In this document: positions 23,145-33,542 of the stretch, in pieces
How positions within the stretch are numbered: position 1 is the stretch's first letter
Layout: each line of letters opens with the position of its first letter
Source of the DNA: Saccharomycopsis crataegensis
Taxonomy: Eukaryota; Ascomycota; Saccharomycetes; Ascoideales; Saccharomycopsidaceae
Assembly (NCBI RefSeq): GCF_037102585.1
Contig: NW_027043829.1
Coordinates: 3,472,001-3,536,000, forward strand
Direction of reading: 5' to 3'
DNA: 64,000 bases
Notes under the pieces: model-generated
What the model saw: the letters and a program-made list of their open reading frames with translations, nothing else
The model's database searches: none
Told to the model about the DNA's origin: nothing
Program-made: the position numbers and the translations under genes

Positions 23145-25517
23145 ATGAATATTCATCGTTCTAGATTTGTGGATTTCACTCCTCACACAATAACACGTTT
23201 GGCGTTTAGTCATCCATCTACCAAAGGATCGACTCCAAGTGATCTAAGATTGGCGGTTGGTAGAAATAATGGTGACATTGAGATTTGGAATCCTAGATTT
23301 GGATGGTTCCAAGAACAAATCTTGAAAGGAGGCAAAGGAAGAACTATTGAAGGCCTTGCCTGGTCATTTTGGAGCAACACATCCCTCAGATTATTTTCCA
23401 TTGGCGGGTCATCAGTGATCACTGAATGGGATTTGAAAACTGGGATGCCTTTGAAAAATTACGATTGTAACTCAGGAATAATCTGGTTCATATCAGTAAA
23501 TAAAACCAATGATAAGATAGCCGTCGGGTGCGATAATGGATCAGTGGTATTGGTCGACATTTCTGGTGGCCCAGGGGTTATGGAACATGACATGGTTTTA
23601 CAAAGACAGAATTCAAGAGTCTTATCAGTGGATTTCAATGGTGATTCCCAGGTTGTTGGGGGCTGCGCAGATGGAAAAATTAGAGTGTGGGATATAAGTG
23701 GGGATACCAATACCAGAGGCAGATTGGTGGCCAGCATGAAAGTGGATAAATCGACAAAAAGAGAAAGCACATTAGTCTGGAGTGTTTTGGTATTAGATAA
23801 GCAAAATCAAATTATAAGTGGTGATTCCACTGGGTCACTAAAAATCTGGGACTTGAAGTATTTCACATTATTACAATCTTTTGATTCTCATAAGGCTGAT
23901 ATTTTGAGTTTGACTTGTGATCTTGATCAAGAGAAAATATTTTCTGCCGGGGTCGACAGAAAAATCATCAACTTCAACTTAATTGCTAACCCAAACAGCA
24001 ACAACAAAAAACAGTGGGTAAATTCTTTAAGCAAACTATACCATTCTAATGATATTAGAAGTCTTACAAGCTTTGAATCCAAGGGGTTGAGTTTGTTAGT
24101 TTCTGGTGGTGTCGACAGACAGATTGCAATCAATTCTATCAAGTTTTTCAACGCAAATATATACAGAAAACTACCAATAACTACTCAATATCAAAATAAT
24201 TTGATTAGAAATAGCCAAAACAGGTTGATTATAATGTGGCAGGACCAAACTGTTAAGATTTGGAAACTCTTCAACGATGCGGACATTATGGTTGAAACTT
24301 TGACCAGTGAACAACCAAAGAAGAATTATAAGTTGGTGTCCAAATTGGCTCTTTCCGAAGAAGAAAACATATCTGATGTCGCCGTGTCTTCTAAAGGTGA
24401 TTATTTGGCCGTGGCGTACTTATCAAACATCAAGATCTTCAAGTTGAATTACGATGAATCCCAACAGACCATGAAGGTCTTCAAATTAAAGTATCTTAGT
24501 TCTAAATTAGAGAATGTTGGTGCAAGAATTGTGACATTCTCAAGCGACGGCTCAAGTTTGGTGATTGTTGATTCAGAAAACGATATTATGAAAATCAACA
24601 TTGTTGATTACGAGCAAAATTCCCAAGAAGACGAAGACGAAGGTTCTCTTGATACCGTTATGTATGAATTGCCGGATATCGTCGATATGGACTCAAAATT
24701 GGGACATGCTGGTAATATTAAGGACTTCAAAATTTCTGATGATGATAAGGTGATAGCAGTTTCAAGACATTATGGCGCTTTGGACTTGATTTTCATAGAT
24801 GATAATGGTGGATCAGACGTGGTAGAATTGGCAAGATTGTCAACTTCAATTTCTGCCATTGAATTCACCAAGAGAAACACTTTGATTGCGATTACTGTTG
24901 AAAACAAAATTTATGAGTTCAACATCCGCAGACAGATGGAAATTGATGAAGATAATGACGAAGATGATGATGCAAAGAATACTTCTCAAAGTGTTTTGGA
25001 TACCAATGCTTCTAACTCAAACTTGTTATTGACAAACTGGTCAAAGAAAAATTCTGAGAACTTGCCAAACCAATTACTAAATTTGAAAAACAAATGTGTT
25101 GGAATTTTCCCAGATCTTAAAGACACTTCAAGAATTTGGTTCTGGGGTGCCGATTGGATTTGTTTTATTAATTTAAATGCCAATTTGCAGAACAAGAAAA
25201 ATAGAAGTAGTCTTAAAAGAAAGCATGATGGGTTGAGTATTTATCAGGAGGGGAATGATTTGGAAAATGAAGAAGTAACTCTCGAAAATTTCTCCAATAC
25301 TATGAGTGAAAGTTCTAAACTCGAAAACAATCAATTAGTTGTCACCAATAACACTGATACAAACGAGAATAAATCCGTTCCATTCTGGTTCACTAATAAG
25401 TATAATTCTATTTTATTCACTGGGAATTTTGAAACCAATGACTTGTTGGTTGTTGAAAGACCAGTCAGCAGTTTAGCATCTTCTAAAGCATTCAAAACTA
25501 ATCACATTGCTTTTTAG
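23145..25517 (+). CDS. UTP4: U3 snoRNP / t-UTP subunit Utp4
   Basis: WD40 protein of the t-UTP (UtpA) complex, which binds nascent pre-rRNA and links rDNA transcription to 18S processing; human counterpart cirhin. It is 790 aa (S. cerevisiae 776). The start MNIHRSRFVDFTPHTITRLA is characteristic of Utp4. Tandem WD40 repeats fill most of the protein, for example RVWDISGDTNTRG, IISGDSTGSLKIWDLKYF and IFSAGVDRKI. An acidic insertion (IDEDNDEDDDA) lies near residue 610, and a Lys-rich stretch with Asn/Glu follows near 690. It ends 260 bp from the convergent TIM54 stop. Confidence 0.9.
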   Translation: MNIHRSRFVDFTPHTITRLAFSHPSTKGSTPSDLRLAVGRNNGDIEIWNPRFGWFQEQILKGGKGRTIEGLAWSFWSNTSLRLFSIGGSSVITEWDLKTGMPLKNYDCNSGIIWFISVNKTNDKIAVGCDNGSVVLVDISGGPGVMEHDMVLQRQNSRVLSVDFNGDSQVVGGCADGKIRVWDISGDTNTRGRLVASMKVDKSTKRESTLVWSVLVLDKQNQIISGDSTGSLKIWDLKYFTLLQSFDSHKADILSLTCDLDQEKIFSAGVDRKIINFNLIANPNSNNKKQWVNSLSKLYHSNDIRSLTSFESKGLSLLVSGGVDRQIAINSIKFFNANIYRKLPITTQYQNNLIRNSQNRLIIMWQDQTVKIWKLFNDADIMVETLTSEQPKKNYKLVSKLALSEEENISDVAVSSKGDYLAVAYLSNIKIFKLNYDESQQTMKVFKLKYLSSKLENVGARIVTFSSDGSSLVIVDSENDIMKINIVDYEQNSQEDEDEGSLDTVMYELPDIVDMDSKLGHAGNIKDFKISDDDKVIAVSRHYGALDLIFIDDNGGSDVVELARLSTSISAIEFTKRNTLIAITVENKIYEFNIRRQMEIDEDNDEDDDAKNTSQSVLDTNASNSNLLLTNWSKKNSENLPNQLLNLKNKCVGIFPDLKDTSRIWFWGADWICFINLNANLQNKKNRSSLKRKHDGLSIYQEGNDLENEEVTLENFSNTMSESSKLENNQLVVTNNTDTNENKSVPFWFTNKYNSILFTGNFETNDLLVVERPVSSLASSKAFKTNHIAF

Positions 25518-25777
25518 ATGCTTAGAAGTGTATTATTCTGAAATTACATCTTTTTTAGACCTACAATTTTCTCACAATCTATTATTCAAGATTTTAATAA
25601 ATAATGTTGTAACTTGAGTTCTAATTGTAATATACGATATTCATTTCTAGGAATGCAAAAAGTGACTAGATTCTTTACAAGCCCATTTATAAACAAAAAG
25701 TTTCTGTATTTTGTTTCAATAGTGCTTCAAGAATAAATTATGTACAAAAAGTTGCAAAACGCAAAGCACTATAAGAT

Positions 25778-27358
25778 TTATAAGTCATCTTTATTGAAGT
25801 TAATATCATAAACCCACAAATTTGATACAACTCGTTTATCAGCAGCCAAATCTCTAACCCAATCCTTATCATTATCAACGCTCTTTTGGTACCACTTCTT
25901 TGGCCAATCCTCTTCTTCCTTCACTGCCAAATCAAGATCCTTTTCAGCATCAAATGGTCTGACGACATTACGGACCACTGAAAATGACAATTCTCCAAGT
26001 TCATCCGCCACGTATCTTTTGTTGTAAAAACGGTAAATTTTCATTGGAATAGTGAGAAAACCTAACAAGTGTGGGACAGGCATCACACATATTGGTTGTT
26101 GGTAGTATGGGGGAACATTGTCGTCAGTTGGAATCTTGACTGATGGCTTGTCTTCAAAAATATAATTTTTGAATTCTTCGGCAAGTTTTCCTTCTTTACG
26201 ATACTCATTTGGCAAAAGATACGCTTTGATAGGTTCACGAGTGAAATCATATTCTCCGTATTCTTCATCTTGATCATCTGGATTGTCATATTGTGCAAAG
26301 AAGCTCTTTTTGTCATCGTATTGACGATTAGCTTTAACTTCTTCCATCAATTCCTCGACAGTCTTGATGTCTGGTTCATTGAGTTCTTCACCTTTCTTCA
26401 ATCTGGAAATATCTCTCTTTCTCTTTTGATCAAGAATTCTGTGTTCATCAGCTGCTTGGGCTTCAACAACTCTTTCTGGTTTCTCAAGAGGACCTAATAG
26501 ACCTTCATGGAGACCAAGCATATACTCTTTATAGGTACCTCTGCCAATACATATAACACCACCAATATTATTTAATGGTTTATTATTGTCAGAATCTTCA
26601 CTGTGAGATTCCATCATTTGATCTTTGTTTGAATCATTGAGGTATATGCCCAAAATGTGTTTATGATTCTCCATTTGTTTCTTGAACGCTTGCGCCTGTC
26701 TTGTTTCCTCTTCTTCGGCCATTTTTTTTTTTTTTTCCTCTGATAAGAAGTATTGATGAACGGAATTCCAAGGTCTTGTAATAAATCCAGGAATTATATC
26801 ACTGAGCCGGCTTCTCAGTCCCTCATTTTTCGCTGCTTTTTCAGATTCATTTTTTTCAATTTCTCTTCTCAAGTTTCTAATGTCAGCGGCCACTCGGTTT
26901 CTGATTGATCCTTGAGTATTACTATGAAGAACCTCCAAATCAATTCCTCCAGAATTGAGAACTGGCTTAATGTATCTTCTAAAAAGCTTCCAACTTTCTT
27001 CAAGGTAATCATTTGGGGGTGGGCTTACAAATACTGTGACTTTTCTTGGAGTTGTGTTGGTTGATATTTGGGCTTTACCATACTCTTCAGCAAGTTTCAT
27101 CCATTTATCTCTGTTCTTCTTTTGTTCTCTTTTATCATATAATGCACCGCCCACAAGCAAACCAGTGACCGACAAAAAGATCATCCAATTTCTTGAAGGA
27201 AGTTTGATTCTGTTAATACCCATTGCTTTCAAAGCAGGATTACTATAGCCCTTAGATTCTACCTTGGCAGTCGAGGATTTGGCATCTTTAGCGGCACCAG
27301 AGGCAGGAGATGAAGCCTGGGTTGGCTGACTTTCCACTAGTTTGGAACTATCAGTCAT
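25778..27358 (-). CDS. TIM54: TIM22 complex subunit Tim54
   Basis: Inner-membrane protein of the mitochondrial carrier translocase; its soluble domain faces the intermembrane space. It is 526 aa (S. cerevisiae 478). An Ala/Ser-rich head is followed by NPALKAMGINRIKLPSRNW and one membrane span (MIFLSVTGLLVGGALY, about residues 58-73). The Tim54 domain then starts with KVTVFVSPPPNDYLEESWKL. A charged coiled-coil-like region (EEKKKKMAEEEETRQA) lies near 210. The C-terminal half keeps family pieces such as VICIGRGTYKEYMLGLHEGL and YYQQPICVMPVPHLLGFLTI. The start is the first ATG of the frame. Confidence 0.88.
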   Translation of the reverse strand: MTDSSKLVESQPTQASSPASGAAKDAKSSTAKVESKGYSNPALKAMGINRIKLPSRNWMIFLSVTGLLVGGALYDKREQKKNRDKWMKLAEEYGKAQISTNTTPRKVTVFVSPPPNDYLEESWKLFRRYIKPVLNSGGIDLEVLHSNTQGSIRNRVAADIRNLRREIEKNESEKAAKNEGLRSRLSDIIPGFITRPWNSVHQYFLSEEKKKKMAEEEETRQAQAFKKQMENHKHILGIYLNDSNKDQMMESHSEDSDNNKPLNNIGGVICIGRGTYKEYMLGLHEGLLGPLEKPERVVEAQAADEHRILDQKRKRDISRLKKGEELNEPDIKTVEELMEEVKANRQYDDKKSFFAQYDNPDDQDEEYGEYDFTREPIKAYLLPNEYRKEGKLAEEFKNYIFEDKPSVKIPTDDNVPPYYQQPICVMPVPHLLGFLTIPMKIYRFYNKRYVADELGELSFSVVRNVVRPFDAEKDLDLAVKEEEDWPKKWYQKSVDNDKDWVRDLAADKRVVSNLWVYDINFNKDDL

Positions 27359-27989
27359 GGTGTTTAGCCTATCTTGTAATACTCCTTTGTCATAAACTAG
27401 TTTGTCTGCCGAAAATTATTCACTTTTTTTTTTCAGCTCATGGGGTACGTGCTTCAAACAAAGGATTAATCCACTTTAAACGGTGACGGGAAGCCAGTGA
27501 GGTTTGATAGATCCACTATAAATGTCAGCTGAGTAGAGGTGAAGATTATTATGGCGACCGAAATATCGTTTTTTTTTTTTTTTTTTCTTGTTTTTAGAAA
27601 GCTGACATTAGTAATGTCTTTCTAAGGAATGTCTTTCTACAGGCTTCTAGAAGCACTAGCTCAAATGAATATAATAAAACGGTCTATCATTGCGAATAAC
27701 ATAAAGCTGAACGCAAGTGAAATTAGATAACTGAAACTGGCAATAAAATATCGACACTGTCTCTAGTGGATACAAAAAAAAGAGTAAAAGGTTAAAAAGC
27801 AAAAAGTAAAACAAAGTTATCAAGTTCTCAGAATATATGCAATGAAATGAATAAGCATTAGGGCCCTTGCTTATATATGAAGCTGAATCAAAGCTTATAT
27901 CTTTTCAAAAAACGACTATCACAAACACTGCTGTTATCATCTTCAAGCCTTTAATATAATCCATACTTCTGCCCAATGTCGAGTCCTCT
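27359..27989. other. TIM54 upstream region
   Basis: About 630 bp between the TIM54 start and the chitinase remnant. It includes a T18 run near 27569-27586 and two copies of GTCTTTCTA close together near 27616-27638. No gene was recognised. Confidence 0.5.
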
Positions 27990-28690
27990 AAGGCTCTTGC
28001 GACAATTGCGTCCTAGACAGCAAATCCTCCAAATATTGTTTCCCTCTATTTTGTACCAACTTGCTCATTGACTCAAGATAAGTTGCTATGCCATTGGTTA
28101 CCTCGGGCACCTTGTAAAGTTGTATAAATCACACTGCAAAGAGGATTGCTCTAGGATTGCAAAAGCGCAATATCCAAATTTACTTCACCATCAAGCATAA
28201 CATCATTAGGGTTTGGATCTGGATACGTGCACTGTGGGCAAGCTGTGGGGAGCAAGCCTTCTAATTTTCCTAAGCATAGCAATTTGGCCCTTTTAATTTT
28301 GACTTCCCACGCCTAAATCGAACCCATCGATCATGGTATCGCCAAATGGTTTGACAACAAAGGGGTTGTTGCATTTAACATTGAACATATCATATAATAA
28401 TTGGGCTGCTGTATCGGCATCGGCATCGCATGTTAAACCAAAATCACCCGTAGATCTATCTCCCCAATTGGCAAAAGAGCTTTGATCCCTAGGTTTTGAC
28501 ATACTTTGATGTCCGCAGCAATAATCATACGTCGAATTCAAGCAATCGATGAAAGCTATTACAGCAACGTCCATATCCCCCTCCCTCTTCTCTGACAAAG
28601 GTAAGCTAACCTTTCCTGTTTAGCACCTAGACCCCAATAAACTGCCACATTGTTTTTGGAATTTGGGTCATAGGCAGCCAAAAATCCAGT
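27990..28690 (-). pseudogene. Decayed GH18 chitinase gene
   Basis: Reading the minus strand in successive frames gives the family order of fungal GH18 chitinases (Cts1/Cht type). First, FLAAYDPNSKNNVAVYWG with QERLAYLCQ (about 28690-28590). Then DVAVIAFIDCLNS. Then FGDTMIDGFDLG (about 28349-28306), where the catalytic consensus DGxDxDxE has lost its last Asp and the acid Glu. Then CPQCTYPDPNPNDVM (about 28240-28190), matching the APQCPYPD motif of Cts1. Stops and frame changes separate the pieces and no signal peptide or intact frame remains, so it cannot encode an active chitinase. It lies between TIM54 and IRS4. Confidence 0.75.
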
Positions 28691-29165
28691 TGAGTAGAGT
28701 AGTTGTGCAAATTTTCATTGGTCGTGATATCTTTCTTTATTGTAACAGCAACTTGACCAGATGCTGTTATCTATTTGTCAATACAGAACAAGACCACTGT
28801 GTAGCACCCCAAAGTTATCTGGGATGGAGCTCATTTATATTGAAGGATATGCTAAGCTTTTGTAGGTTATTGTATCTGAAGGATTGTTTCAATGTCGTGC
28901 ATGACAATAATAGGCGATCCATTCTTCAGCTTTAGTTATCCAGTACATATAATAGAATATTTAATCCAAACATATAAAATATAATATAAATAAATATAAG
29001 AAAATACTATCACAGAGTAGTAGCAGATTCTCTCATGATCACGTGATAATTAATGAGAAGTCAAAGCGCACTGTATATTGATCATTGCCCTATTGACTTT
29101 GTGTTGTACAAACCAGAGACCCCATCTCTTCGATTCTAACAAACAAGCTGCTTCTGCTGCTGCTG
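28691..29165. other. IRS4 upstream region
   Basis: 475 bp of promoter DNA, including an AT-rich run near 28950-29005. A 90-codon plus-strand frame at 28663-28935 overlaps the chitinase remnant and has no gene-like features. Confidence 0.5.
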
Positions 29166-31442
29166 ATGTTTGGAAATTCTGGTCTTTCTTCGAAGCCATC
29201 GAGAAAAGCTCGTCCTCAGCCGCCTAGTGCGGCTTCGTCGTTGGCTGCCCAGGCAGCAGTTGCAACCTTCAATAAGTCAAATGGCAAAAATGAATCACTC
29301 AAAAAGAACCCGAAGCCACCATCACAACCCTCAATGCCTGTGGCTATCCTGAACTCTCCCAAAAAGAAAAAGGGATCAGACATGAGTCCATCATCAACGG
29401 TTTCCAGTAGCCCAGTAGCTTATCCAATACCAATCAAATCATATTCTCGGCCGCGCATTATCCATAAAGGCTCTAGTTACGATATGACAAAGCATTCGCC
29501 CCCAATACTAGATAGCAATGGCTTCATTAATGACGAATATGAAACTGAAAGCGATTCAAATAGATTGAGTATGGCTGCCATTGCTGCTGCGGCCATTGCT
29601 GCCAAGAAGATCTCTGCAATAACAGCTTCTGATGATTCTTCACGTCAAACAACACAAACCAAACACAAGCCAAACGTCTTGAATACCCGTTTTTTACAGC
29701 CTCCATCTAATGATTCCAGTAGATCTTTGAAACCTCCTTTGAGCCCGGTGTCGTCAGTGTCCAATAATTCCAATATAAACTTTTCTCCAGGGGGCCTTAC
29801 GAAGTCCAAAAGCATTTCCCTAAACCACTATCACTCTTCAGAATCATTAAAACACCATCACAACACCCAATTCGATAACGAATTAAGAAGCCTGTCTGCA
29901 GGCCCAACATGCGATAAAAGAAGTTTGATGACAAAGGCTAGTAATTCTAACAAGAAATTACAAGAGGATTTAAAAAACAACAAAAGTTTTATCAGCTTAT
30001 CCGATAATTATTCTTCTTCTGATTTGGATAATCCAGAAGCCAAAATAATTAAGGTTAGAAGCATGTCACCTCCTACATTCTACGTTAGGAAAAATGATAC
30101 CCAGGACTCATTTCACGCATCACCATGTTATAGTTCAACAAATAACCACAGCCAACTATCTCTAAGTCAGTTATCTGTTCCAAAACTCAAACTTGATACT
30201 CAATTGAAACGAGCAAGTACAGATGCTGTTACTTTTAGTGCTCACGAATTTTTAACACCTCCAAATAAATTGCGCTCAAGTTTTCAACTTGACACTTCGT
30301 CACTGAGTAACAACAACATGCTAAATATCCCACGGTCCAGCCACAGTGAATTATCAGATGCATCATCTATTGTGTCAAACGGATATCAACAGAAAACTAC
30401 GCTGCAGAGGTCTCTTAACAATACCGATTCTGGGCAACCCAGTATGAGGTCTTATGAACCGGTTGATAATTATGACGTTCAATCGAAAAATACCTATAGG
30501 AATAGTAATCATTATCCAGAAAAAGATGAAGATGAAGAGGAAGCTTGTTTATCAGACCTTGAAGGAGTAGAATTAGACAACAGGGTGCTACCACAGTATC
30601 CATCCTCAGTGGGGTACCATGATTATAGCGCTTCTCAGAAAAAATCGAGGCTCACCATTAGGAAAAAGGGGAAGAAGATGTTACGTGATTTGGGACTCAA
30701 ATCAGGAGGTGACCACAAAAGTCACAAGTCAGAGGTCAGTTACTATAATATTAATACAGATATGTCAAGACCACAATATTATCATAATCAACAAGATGAT
30801 GAGCAACAACTACTCGAAGATGATGAACAACAAAAACAAAAACAACACTCAAAAATCAGGGGAGCCCAAAAACCCGTAGAATTTAAGACTACTATGAGAG
30901 AAAAGTCCCATAATCAGCAGAAGTTTAACGCTGACAAACCTTGGAAGCATCATAATGATTCCTTGGTTGTTACCGAGGCTGAAAAGAAAAGATATGAAGG
31001 TGTTTGGGTTGCTAATAGAGGCCTTTACATGAATTTGATGAGAAAGCCCATTAATGATACAAGCACAATAAAAGATATGAGTGTTCAAGATCAGAATGAA
31101 GCAGTGATTTTAAACTCGAATTTAATCAATGCCATTCAAGCTCCTTCACATACACAAGAACTCAACCATCCCTCGCAGTTAGTGCATGGCTACGTTGTTA
31201 GAAGTTTGTGGAGGAGAAGCAACCTATCGTATGACATTCTTTCCCAGATATGGAGTTTGGTTGACCTTAGGAAAGATGGAACATTGAACAGAGATGAATT
31301 TTTAGTTGGAATGTGGTTAGTTGACCAATGTTTATATGGAAGAAAGTTGCCAAAAGCATTAGATGATAGCGTTTGGTCAAGTGTTCAAAGATTGGTGGTT
31401 CAAGTTGTTATCAAACCAAGGAAAGGTAAATTACTTAAGTGA
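29166..31442 (+). CDS. IRS4: EH-domain protein Irs4
   Basis: Irs4/Tax4-type regulator that activates the inositol 5-phosphatase Inp51, lowering PI(4,5)P2 at the plasma membrane; in Candida it affects cell-wall integrity. It is 758 aa. The first 600 residues are low-complexity and Ser/Asn-rich with Pro and basic patches (SLAAQAAVATFNKSN, AAIAAAAIAAKK). An acidic region lies near 455. The only folded domain is the C-terminal EH domain, about residues 640-735, with LSYDILSQIWSLVDLRKDG and TLNRDEFLVGMWLVDQCL. The domain sits C-terminally as in Irs4, not N-terminally as in Ede1 or Pan1. It ends convergent with RPB4. Confidence 0.85.
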   Translation: MFGNSGLSSKPSRKARPQPPSAASSLAAQAAVATFNKSNGKNESLKKNPKPPSQPSMPVAILNSPKKKKGSDMSPSSTVSSSPVAYPIPIKSYSRPRIIHKGSSYDMTKHSPPILDSNGFINDEYETESDSNRLSMAAIAAAAIAAKKISAITASDDSSRQTTQTKHKPNVLNTRFLQPPSNDSSRSLKPPLSPVSSVSNNSNINFSPGGLTKSKSISLNHYHSSESLKHHHNTQFDNELRSLSAGPTCDKRSLMTKASNSNKKLQEDLKNNKSFISLSDNYSSSDLDNPEAKIIKVRSMSPPTFYVRKNDTQDSFHASPCYSSTNNHSQLSLSQLSVPKLKLDTQLKRASTDAVTFSAHEFLTPPNKLRSSFQLDTSSLSNNNMLNIPRSSHSELSDASSIVSNGYQQKTTLQRSLNNTDSGQPSMRSYEPVDNYDVQSKNTYRNSNHYPEKDEDEEEACLSDLEGVELDNRVLPQYPSSVGYHDYSASQKKSRLTIRKKGKKMLRDLGLKSGGDHKSHKSEVSYYNINTDMSRPQYYHNQQDDEQQLLEDDEQQKQKQHSKIRGAQKPVEFKTTMREKSHNQQKFNADKPWKHHNDSLVVTEAEKKRYEGVWVANRGLYMNLMRKPINDTSTIKDMSVQDQNEAVILNSNLINAIQAPSHTQELNHPSQLVHGYVVRSLWRRSNLSYDILSQIWSLVDLRKDGTLNRDEFLVGMWLVDQCLYGRKLPKALDDSVWSSVQRLVVQVVIKPRKGKLLK

Positions 31443-31680
31443 TACAAGTTTTTTTTTAGTTACGATTTTTTGGGTCCTTTTGTGCTGTGCTTTAATATAT
31501 TATAATATTTATAAATTGCACAAAGTAATAGTAAGATAGAGTACAGTACAAGAAAAAAAAAAAGAAGCCTAGAAATGAAAAAAAAAAAAATATATATGTA
31601 AAAACTATAAGGAATTGATAAATTATGCTCCTCTCATTACCCAAAATAACTAAATTTCCAAGAACCCACTTCCACGCTAA

Positions 31681-32265
31681 TCAGTTTGGAGTTTCATAAG
31701 TACGTAGCTGGTTCAAAACTTCCAATAATTCCTCATCACTCTTCTTATCAGCTAAACTTGGAATCAAAGTTTTTGCTTCGTCTGGCTCATCACAAGCCAA
31801 AGAACCCAACTGGGCAATTTCAAATGGATGCAATGAAGTTTCTTTATCTTCGTAGTCTTTTGGCTTTAACAAACTTTCTACTACCGAACATGTTTCCTGG
31901 TCTCTAAATCTCGCAAATATATTAAGATATTCCAATGTCTTCTTCAAAACTTCGTTGGCACCAGGAGCAAGGGCTACTTTAGCAATAACTTCATCATCGT
32001 CGTCATCATCTGCAATGCTCGTTGATGCCACTCCATTTTTGGCGTCCATGACTTTCTTACGTTCCTTCAAGGCTTCTCTAATCAAAATTCTGGCCTCGGA
32101 AAAATTAAGAGCCACCAATTGCTGAGCATTGCCCTCATGATCAATCTGGGTTTCTGTAAACTCTGGACCTAACTGCAAAACTGCTGCATTTTCCTGATCA
32201 CCAACGCCCGCATCGTTTCTTCTTCTTCTCCGCTTGGCTCCCAAAGTTGAAGTTGATACATTCAT
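31681..32265 (-). CDS. RPB4: RNA polymerase II subunit Rpb4
   Basis: Forms the dissociable stalk of Pol II with Rpb7, acting in initiation, stress transcription and mRNA export and decay. It is 194 aa (S. cerevisiae 221). A basic start (AKRRRRRND) is followed by family motifs: LGPEFTETQIDHEGNAQQLV, ALNFSEARILI, a short acidic linker (ADDDDDDEV), then the C-terminal helical HRDC-like part with TLEYLNIFARFRDQET and LHPFEIAQLGSLACDEPDEA. The start at MNVSTS was chosen because the upstream in-frame Met would add ten hydrophobic residues unlike the family; this is not certain. Confidence 0.92.
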   Translation of the reverse strand: MNVSTSTLGAKRRRRRNDAGVGDQENAAVLQLGPEFTETQIDHEGNAQQLVALNFSEARILIREALKERKKVMDAKNGVASTSIADDDDDDEVIAKVALAPGANEVLKKTLEYLNIFARFRDQETCSVVESLLKPKDYEDKETSLHPFEIAQLGSLACDEPDEAKTLIPSLADKKSDEELLEVLNQLRTYETPN

Positions 32266-32581
32266 AGTAATGTGTATATATGTATATAACAACACTTAAA
32301 CCTCCTGAAAAAAACCCCTTCGATGCACAGACTAGAGACAGAACTTATTTTCCCAGCTAATTTCCAGTCCCGCGGTGGATTTTATCTGTTGACTTATTTT
32401 CTTTTTTTTTTCTTTTCTTCTCGCCCCCACCAATTACGTAAGCGCTGACCACGGGAGTCCCTTTTTTTTTTCTTTCTTTTCGGTGATGGCAAAATAACTA
32501 TAAAAAATTTTCAGCTTAATCGGCCTCTATCGTTGATATAATCCAGTTTAAACCAGTGTTCATAGTCAATATATCAAAAAA

Positions 32582-33127
32582 ATGTCCAACGTAGAAGCCG
32601 ATCATACCAGAGACCCTTGCCCTTTGGTCATCATCAGTGATTTTGGTGGTGCTTTTGCTATGGGTGTGAGTAATTGACATATCTTGGAAGTTTTTCTCGG
32701 GTTGCCTGGAATCATCAAAATATACTAACGCAAAGAACAGGTAGTTGGTGGTTGTGTTTGGCACGGTATTAAGGGTTTCCGTAACTCTCCACTTGGTGAA
32801 AGACGTTTGGGTGCTTTGTCTGCCATTAAGGCAAGAGCCCCAGTCGTTGGTGGTAATTTTGGTGTCTGGGGTGGGTTATTCTCCACTTACGATTGTGCAG
32901 TGAAGGCCGTTAGAAAAAGAGAAGACCCTTGGAACGCTATTATCGCCGGTTTCTTCACAGGTGGCTCTTTGGCCATTAGAGGTGGTTGGAAACATACTAG
33001 AAACTCTGCCATCAGTTGTGGTATCTTGTTGGGTCTTATAGAAGGTGCGGGTATACTTATGCAAAAATGGATGGCCCCTCCAGTCCAACCAATGTATGAT
33101 CCAAACGCTCAACCATTAGGAGCTTGA
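32582..33127 (+). CDS. TIM17: Mitochondrial import translocase subunit Tim17 (one intron)
   Basis: Core subunit of the TIM23 presequence translocase in the inner membrane. Two exons, 32582-32665 and 32741-33127, give 156 aa (S. cerevisiae 158). Exon 1 encodes [20 protein letters not shown] and ends at Gly28. Exon 2 opens [20 protein letters not shown] and continues with [20 protein letters not shown], the Tim17 hallmark. Four hydrophobic Tim17/22/23-type spans with Gly motifs are visible. The conserved Arg/Asp of the N-terminal RDPCP segment is present. Joining the exons reproduces the family sequence without a gap, which confirms the splice sites. Confidence 0.95.
32666..32740 (+). other. 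TIM17 intron
   Basis: 75-nt phase-0 intron. The 5' site is GTGAGT (32666-32671), the branch site is the perfect TACTAAC (32723-32729) and the 3' site is CAG (32738-32740), 11 nt after the branch motif. Confidence 0.93.
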
Positions 33128-33542
33128 GATTTCTCATAATTAGATTAATCCCTCCGGGATGGGGGCTGTTGATGCACCAGGAGCCCAATGAATAGCAGTG
33201 GCTGAATGACTGATCCATGCCTATTGTTGATAATCTCTACTGTGAATGAATTTTATTCTCTTATTGCGAGTAATAAGTTGCATCTTTACGATTTTTTTTT
33301 AATCCTTTGCTTTCTTTTTTTTTCTTTCATTTTTCTCTCCCCTCCCCATACATTTGTTGCTTTCATTGTTTCTTTGTTGTACCATAATTTTCTTTCACTG
33401 TTCGCGTTGATAACTGTTTGCAATTCAGATAAAGGACCCATGGCTAACTTGTATATAATTTTGATTCCTTACATGAGAGTTGTTTTTTTTTGACCAAAAT
33501 AAACGTCTAATTTACAATATACATTTGTGTAAGCAGCTAATA
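33128..33542. other. Convergent 3' region TIM17/SNU114
   Basis: 415 bp between two stops facing each other. It is T-rich, with TTTTTTTT runs near 33290 and 33485. It serves as the 3' ends of both genes; nothing else is visible. Confidence 0.6.

Noticed and set aside
28663-28935. 90-codon plus-strand frame
   Set aside because: It overlaps the chitinase remnant in antisense and shows no motif or normal composition.
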